A stretch of DNA of 64,000 nucleotides from contig OY969108.1 of assembly GCA_963697965.1 (NCBI GenBank), positions 2,852,001-2,916,000 on the forward strand, given 5' to 3'. Positions 61,782-64,000 of this stretch are shown here, in pieces. This stretch comes from JAPLJC01 sp963697965. GTDB lineage: Bacteria; Desulfobacterota; Desulfobaccia; Desulfobaccales; 0-14-0-80-60-11. Numbering within the stretch: the stretch's first letter is position 1; every line of letters starts with the position of its first letter. The position numbers and the translations under genes are program-made. The notes under the pieces are model-generated. The model saw only the letters and a list, made by a program, of their open reading frames with translations. It was not told the DNA's origin and did no database searches.

Positions 61782-61990
61782 ATGGAGGACTGCACTGCGA
61801 CCTACCCGCTGATCCGCCCTACGGGCCTCACTTTACTGAGGAAGGTTTCCGCACTTGGCTGATCCTCTTTGCCGGCGGATTCAGCGGAATGGTCGTAGCT
61901 CGTGACCTGATACCAACAAATGCCGAACCAGGCGCTACACCTGACCAGGCCCGGGATGTCGGTTTCTGGGACTTCGAAGCACACTCATGA
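61782..61990 (+). pseudogene. Frameshifted small gene after the CoA-transferase gene
   Basis: From 61787 to the TGA at 61988 one frame reads protein-like (LPADPPYGPHFTEEGFRTWL, LFAGGFSGMVVARDL, PDQARDVGFWDFEAHS). The only nearby ATG (61782, after a GAGG-like site) is one base out of frame, so a single-base indel near 61784-61790 would restore a gene of about 69 residues. Family not recognised. Rest of 61753-62337 has no other gene. Confidence 0.4.
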
Positions 61991-62162
61991 GGGCCGGGCA
62001 GGTGAGTTAGGTCATTAGGCTGAGATCATGTGACCTCTGCTTGGGGAGAGGCCAAAAAGCAAAAAGACCGAATCGATGGAATCTCCCCCACCCCACGCTC
62101 TTCCAGGACTCGACATGATTCCCTATTCTGAAAGGCATCCTAAACCAACATAAGGAAGCTTG

Positions 62163-62285
62163 GCTCGGTGGCAACTAACTTGCCATATGGGAGACTTATC
62201 GCTGGAGCGGGGGTAAATGCGTATATGCGGCGGATAAGGAAAGTTTTCCGGATTTTGATTAATCCCCGGTCCTTCCAGCTATCTT
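62163..62285. repeat. Diverged repeat related to 59866-60006
   Basis: Shares TGGCAACT, CTTGCCA, GGAGACTTAT, GGATAAG...AGTTTTCC and TTGATTAATCCCCGGT with 59866-60006, and the CTTCCAGCTATCT end with 55213-55310. Suggests three related segments in 7 kb. Confidence 0.4.
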
Positions 62286-62770
62286 AAACCCCCAGAATGA
62301 ACGGCGAGGGAAACTGAACCAGGTTAATCCCGCCTTCCTAGAGGCGGGTCAGGTCGCTAAACTCTTGCTCGGCGCTGAGACGGGCGATTTCTGCCAGAAG
62401 CCCCTGTAACTCCGGGGAATCGCGAAATTTGATTTCCAGATGGAAATCGGGGCCCTCAAAGGCGGGGGGCGGCTTAAGGCGAACCCGGGGGTGGCCTTTG
62501 AGGCCCAGGCGGCCCAAGGCCTGCTCAAAGGCGGTGAGCGCGGCGTGCAGGCGGGGGTTGACCCAGCCCTTGAGGAGCCGCCGCACTGCCTCGGCCCGTT
62601 CCAACGGGGTGAGGGCCGGGTCATCCAGAGGTTGCCGCAGTTGCTTCCGGGACAGGATCTCACCGGGTGAGGTGTTCAGCCGCCGGGCCAGGAGTTCCAC
62701 ATCCTCGAGGAATTGCTCCTGCTTGCTCTGGCTAAAGGGCAACCCCGCCAAAAAATCTAAGGCCGCGGCC
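62236..62770. repeat. Duplicated segment, copy B (matches 55213-55747)
   Basis: The probable source copy, because here the coding part is the natural C-terminus of a full-length ParB-like protein. Match ends sharply after AAGGCCGCGGCC on the high-coordinate side. Confidence 0.8.
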
Positions 62771-63333
62771 CGGTCTGCCCCCGGCCATTGAGACAGCGAG
62801 GCCGCGGCCGTAAGGGCCAGGCGGCCTCGGGCACACAATTCCTGGAAAGGCGGCTCCAGAGCGCTTACCTGGATAAGCCGCTCCAGATGAGCCCTGGAGG
62901 CCGGCAATCCCAGGTATGGCAGAAATTTGCCCGCCACCAGGGCCCGGTCCCAATGGTCCAGGAGTCGCCGAGCCAGGACAGCCTGCTCCCACAGGTTGAA
63001 TCCCCTGGTGAAGGCGTTGTCGTAAAGCCCGACCAGCAAACAATGGGACTCCGGGGCCGAGGCGGATAGGGTCCGGGCCGGCAGCCTTTCCCAATCTTTT
63101 TTGCCTTTTTTGGTTAGCTGGGCCGCGGCCTGCAGGCGTTTCAGGCCGGCCACCACCTGCCAGCGGCCATCGGCGCGGGCCCGCAGCCAGGGCGGGGCCA
63201 GCAGGCCCACCTCCTCCATGGAGGCGAGGAGCCTGGTCAAATCGGAGCCGTCGGGGACCACGAAGGTGTGATCCTCCAGGTCCACTGCGGCCAGGGAGAT
63301 TTCCTGGCATAGGATCGGGGGAGCCAAAGTCAA
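62338..63333 (-). CDS. ParB/RepB N-terminal-domain-like protein
   Basis: 331 residues. The first 100 include DGRWQVVAGLKRLQAAAQL, like the ParB/Srx box (arginine/lysine-rich GhRR region) used for CTP binding, and preceded by LLASMEEVGLLAPPWL. The middle has a possible helix-turn-helix (LGLPASRAHLERLIQVSAL), and the last 110 residues are helical and basic. No parA neighbour is seen, so it may be a stand-alone regulator. The start used is TTG at 63333; no ATG suits. Its C-terminus has been copied into 55315-55956. Confidence 0.65.
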   Translation of the reverse strand: MTLAPPILCQEISLAAVDLEDHTFVVPDGSDLTRLLASMEEVGLLAPPWLRARADGRWQVVAGLKRLQAAAQLTKKGKKDWERLPARTLSASAPESHCLLVGLYDNAFTRGFNLWEQAVLARRLLDHWDRALVAGKFLPYLGLPASRAHLERLIQVSALEPPFQELCARGRLALTAAASLSQWPGADRAAALDFLAGLPFSQSKQEQFLEDVELLARRLNTSPGEILSRKQLRQPLDDPALTPLERAEAVRRLLKGWVNPRLHAALTAFEQALGRLGLKGHPRVRLKPPPAFEGPDFHLEIKFRDSPELQGLLAEIARLSAEQEFSDLTRL

Positions 63334-63684
63334 TCCCGCGGATGAGAGGTTTGTTGGGCCAATGGCCGGAAAGGATCATAACACAGACGCCGCGGCGCGG
63401 TAACTAATTTCCGCGGCAGGTGGGAATCAGGCCAGGCTTTGGCTTCGTTCTGCTGGATGACAGTGAAATCGGGGTGAGAAAGATGATATTTTTTGGGGAG
63501 ACCGGGCCATGGCCCTAGCCTCTAATTTTCTCTCGTCGCCGGGGAAGGGGGATAGCAGGTGGACAATAGGGGTACAGCTCGCCGACCCCTGATCAACTCG
63601 GCCGCTCCCTGCCCTTGCCATTGCCGAGGCAGGGACGGGGAGCGGCGGAGCCCGCCTGAAGGCAGGCGGCAGTTGCTCCTCACG
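63334..63684. other. Intergenic region before the Pro-rich gene
   Basis: About 350 bases with no credible gene. GGCGGGCT/AGCCCGCC type hairpin sequence (GGCGGAGCCCGCCTGAAGGCAGGCGG) lies at about 63643-63670, just after the stop of the gene at 63685 on the opposite strand, and could end that transcript. Confidence 0.4.
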
Positions 63685-64000
63685 TTAATACGGCCCATTG
63701 GCGGGGGGCGCCCCCATCCCGGGGGCCTGTGGAGGCGGTGTCTGGCTGTAAGAATCCGGCACGGGGCTCCCCTGGGGTCCCTGAGGGTCCACCGCGACCC
63801 AGGTGCTGGAAGCCGAGGCAGGAGCGGCGCCAGGCGCCGGCGCGCCGTAGCCATAGCCGGGCGGGGGCGCAGGGTCCCCGGAGGTCTGTGGAGGCGGCGC
63901 CTGGCTGTAGTAAGATTCAGGCGGCGGCCCAGCGCTTTCCTGGGGCCCCTGGGGGGCCGCCGGGTTGCCGCGGTTGTCACCGTAGGCCGGACCGGGGGCG
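63685..64000 (-). CDS. C-terminal part of a Pro/Gln/Gly-rich repeat protein (runs off the window)
   Basis: Open frame on the minus strand from the window edge to TAA at 63685, about 104 residues, with no start inside the window. Composition is extreme (Pro, Ala, Gly, Gln, Ser, Tyr). Two imperfect repeats contain SYYSQAPPPQ and SYSQTPPPQ, each followed by a Gly/Pro-rich stretch (PPPGYGYGAPAP). It resembles the disordered tails of secreted or membrane-linked proteins. The rest of the gene lies beyond position 64000. Confidence 0.6.
   Translation of the reverse strand, partial: APGPAYGDNRGNPAAPQGPQESAGPPPESYYSQAPPPQTSGDPAPPPGYGYGAPAPGAAPASASSTWVAVDPQGPQGSPVPDSYSQTPPPQAPGMGAPPANGPY

Overview
The window looks like a chromosomal segment of a Gram-negative anaerobe, most likely a Desulfobacterota (deltaproteobacterial) lineage. 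The reasons are: lipid A and inner-core heptose genes (outer membrane), a clostridial/deltaproteobacterial style Mo-nitrogenase cluster with nifI1 and nifI2, an HdrB/HdrC pair, and high-GC codon usage in most genes. The taxonomic call is an inference; no rRNA, tRNA, plasmid or phage hallmark gene was seen.

Layout. 0.3-5 kb: SGNH hydrolase, SMR-type small transporter, MtaD-like deaminase, lytic transglycosylase. 5-19.6 kb: an envelope locus on the + strand (msbA, a small lipoprotein, a GIY-YIG protein, lpxK, waaF, gmhB, waaC, a Trm112-like peptide, family 2 glycosyltransferase, an lpxA paralogue, a third family 9 glycosyltransferase, a flavin-binding protein, a family 4 glycosyltransferase and a zinc dehydrogenase). 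19.6-31.3 kb: a minus-strand nitrogen fixation and molybdate block, transcribed nifH - small ORF - nifI1 - nifI2 - nifD - nifK - ferredoxin - nifE - nifN - nifB, followed by modB - modA - modC. 31.9-33.4 kb: divergent hdrC-hdrB. 34-40 kb: a B12-binding radical SAM enzyme, uvrA and two hypothetical proteins. 40.4-42.1 kb: lipoprotein, ferric-reductase-like flavocytochrome and a 30-residue membrane peptide. 42.4-43.5 kb: an AT-rich island with a second GIY-YIG protein. 43.7-45.8 kb: a thioredoxin-domain (DUF255) protein. 46.3-52.4 kb: GntR regulator, cysteine hydrolase and a complete branched-chain amino acid/amide type ABC transporter; a hybrid sensor kinase with a frameshifted PocR domain follows convergently. 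55.3-59.6 kb: a secreted-protein operon (FG-GAP-like, DUF3160-like, and a chimeric lipoprotein). 59.8-62 kb: a foreign-looking CoA-transferase with gene remnants. 62.3-64 kb: a ParB-like protein and the C-terminus of a Pro/Gln-rich protein running off the edge.

How the parts work together. The nif genes encode the Fe protein, the MoFe protein, the PII-type post-translational switch (NifI1/NifI2), the cofactor scaffold NifEN and the cofactor precursor enzyme NifB; the adjacent modBAC would supply molybdate. The envelope genes cover lipid A phosphorylation, heptose activation and transfer, and export of the lipid A core.

Most distinctive signals: (1) a 52-codon ORF with a strong ribosome binding site between nifH and nifI1, ATGA-coupled to nifI1; (2) a family of intergenic heptanucleotide arrays, several arranged as inverted pairs round a core, some forming the ends or starts of genes; (3) a roughly 535 bp duplication that welds the C-terminus of a ParB-like protein onto a lipoprotein N-terminus; (4) a one-base frameshift that splits a PocR-domain sensor kinase; (5) an AT-rich nifH upstream region with spaced TATAC/GTATA dyads. 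Everything here was read by eye from sequence; family names rest on recognised motifs and no database search was run.
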